From the NCBI GenBank assembly GCA_016780695.1, contig JADHLK010000076.1, forward strand, positions 1 to 6,555: 6,555 nt of DNA, read 5' to 3'. Positions 6,291 through 6,555 of the stretch are shown here, one piece after another; within the stretch, counting starts at the first letter, position 1, and each line of letters begins with the position of its first letter. The notes under the pieces are model-generated. The model was not told where the DNA came from, did no database searches, and worked only from the letters and a program-made list of their open reading frames with translations. Both the position numbers and the translations under genes were made by a program. The DNA comes from Alphaproteobacteria bacterium (lineage in GTDB: Bacteria > Pseudomonadota > Alphaproteobacteria > Puniceispirillales > Puniceispirillaceae).

Positions 6291-6555
6291 ATGTCCCTGA
6301 AATCCCGCCCGTCTGATCATCCGAACTGGCCCGGCCATGCCAAGACCGGGCTGCTACTGGTCAATCTCGGCACGCCAGATGCGACGGACAAGGCTTCCAT
6401 GCGGCGGTATCTGAAACAGTTTTTGTCAGATCGGCGGGTGGTTGAGGCCCCGCGCCTCCTCTGGTGGCTTATTTTGAACGGTATTATCCTGAATGTCAGG
6501 CCGGCCAAGTCCGGGGCAGCCTATGATAAAATCTGGATGCAGGACAGCCCGGATG
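6291..6555 (+). CDS. hemH: ferrochelatase, N-terminal part (cut by the window end)
   Basis: The frame from the ATG at 6291 stays open to the window end and gives 88 codons of a protein normally about 340 residues long. Residues 20-30 (GLLLVNLGTPD) are the characteristic N-terminal strand and loop of ferrochelatase. RRYLKQFLSDRRVVE (38-52), PRLLWWLILNGIIL (54-67) and AYDKIW (77-82) are also family signatures. The enzyme inserts Fe2+ into protoporphyrin IX, the last step of protohaem synthesis, usually at the cytoplasmic face of the inner membrane. The catalytic His and Glu lie in the part not seen here. A polar tail of 19 residues precedes the conserved core. The gap to hemA is 19 nt with no terminator and only a weak purine-rich ribosome site, so the two genes are likely one operon joining the first and last steps of the pathway. 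Confidence 0.92.
   Translation, partial: MSLKSRPSDHPNWPGHAKTGLLLVNLGTPDATDKASMRRYLKQFLSDRRVVEAPRLLWWLILNGIILNVRPAKSGAAYDKIWMQDSPD

Overview
The window reads as a stretch of alphaproteobacterial chromosome, moderately GC-rich, with every recognisable gene on the + strand. The assignment rests on three things: a C4 (Shemin) 5-aminolevulinate synthase whose sequence closely resembles the Rhodobacter type, a small DUF3553 protein of a kind common in that class, and an NAD-dependent formate dehydrogenase with a fused NuoE-NuoF subunit as in Methylobacterium FDH1 and marine alphaproteobacteria. A SAR116-like or related marine lineage is possible, but I cannot settle the genus.

Layout. At 1-50 there may be the tail of an upstream gene whose TGA overlaps the next ATG. 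A 63-residue DUF3553 protein follows (50-241). Next is a 137-nt leader (242-378) with a striking T7-G3-T8-G4 tract and a 6-bp hairpin. It leads into a two-gene formate dehydrogenase operon: the NuoE-NuoF fusion diaphorase subunit (379-2121) and the iron-sulfur/molybdopterin catalytic subunit (2118-4880), coupled by an ATGA overlap. A second 137-nt gap (4881-5017), preceded by a GC-rich hairpin at the end of the catalytic gene, separates this from a haem pair: hemA (5018 or 5033 to 6271) and, 19 nt later, the start of hemH, which runs off the window end (6291-6555).

Function. The first pair forms a cytoplasmic enzyme that oxidises formate to CO2 at a Mo- or W-bis-MGD centre. It passes the electrons through iron-sulfur clusters to FMN and NAD+. 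The second pair encodes the first committed step (glycine + succinyl-CoA to 5-aminolevulinate) and the last step (Fe2+ insertion into protoporphyrin IX) of haem synthesis.

Nothing here looks like a wholly new system. The points most worth checking are the apparent lack of the His/Cys [4Fe-4S] site in the catalytic subunit, the homopolymer tract in the formate dehydrogenase leader, the probable TTG start of hemA, and the absence of fdsC/fdhD and fdsD beside the operon. No mobile elements, CRISPR arrays, tRNAs or rRNAs were seen.
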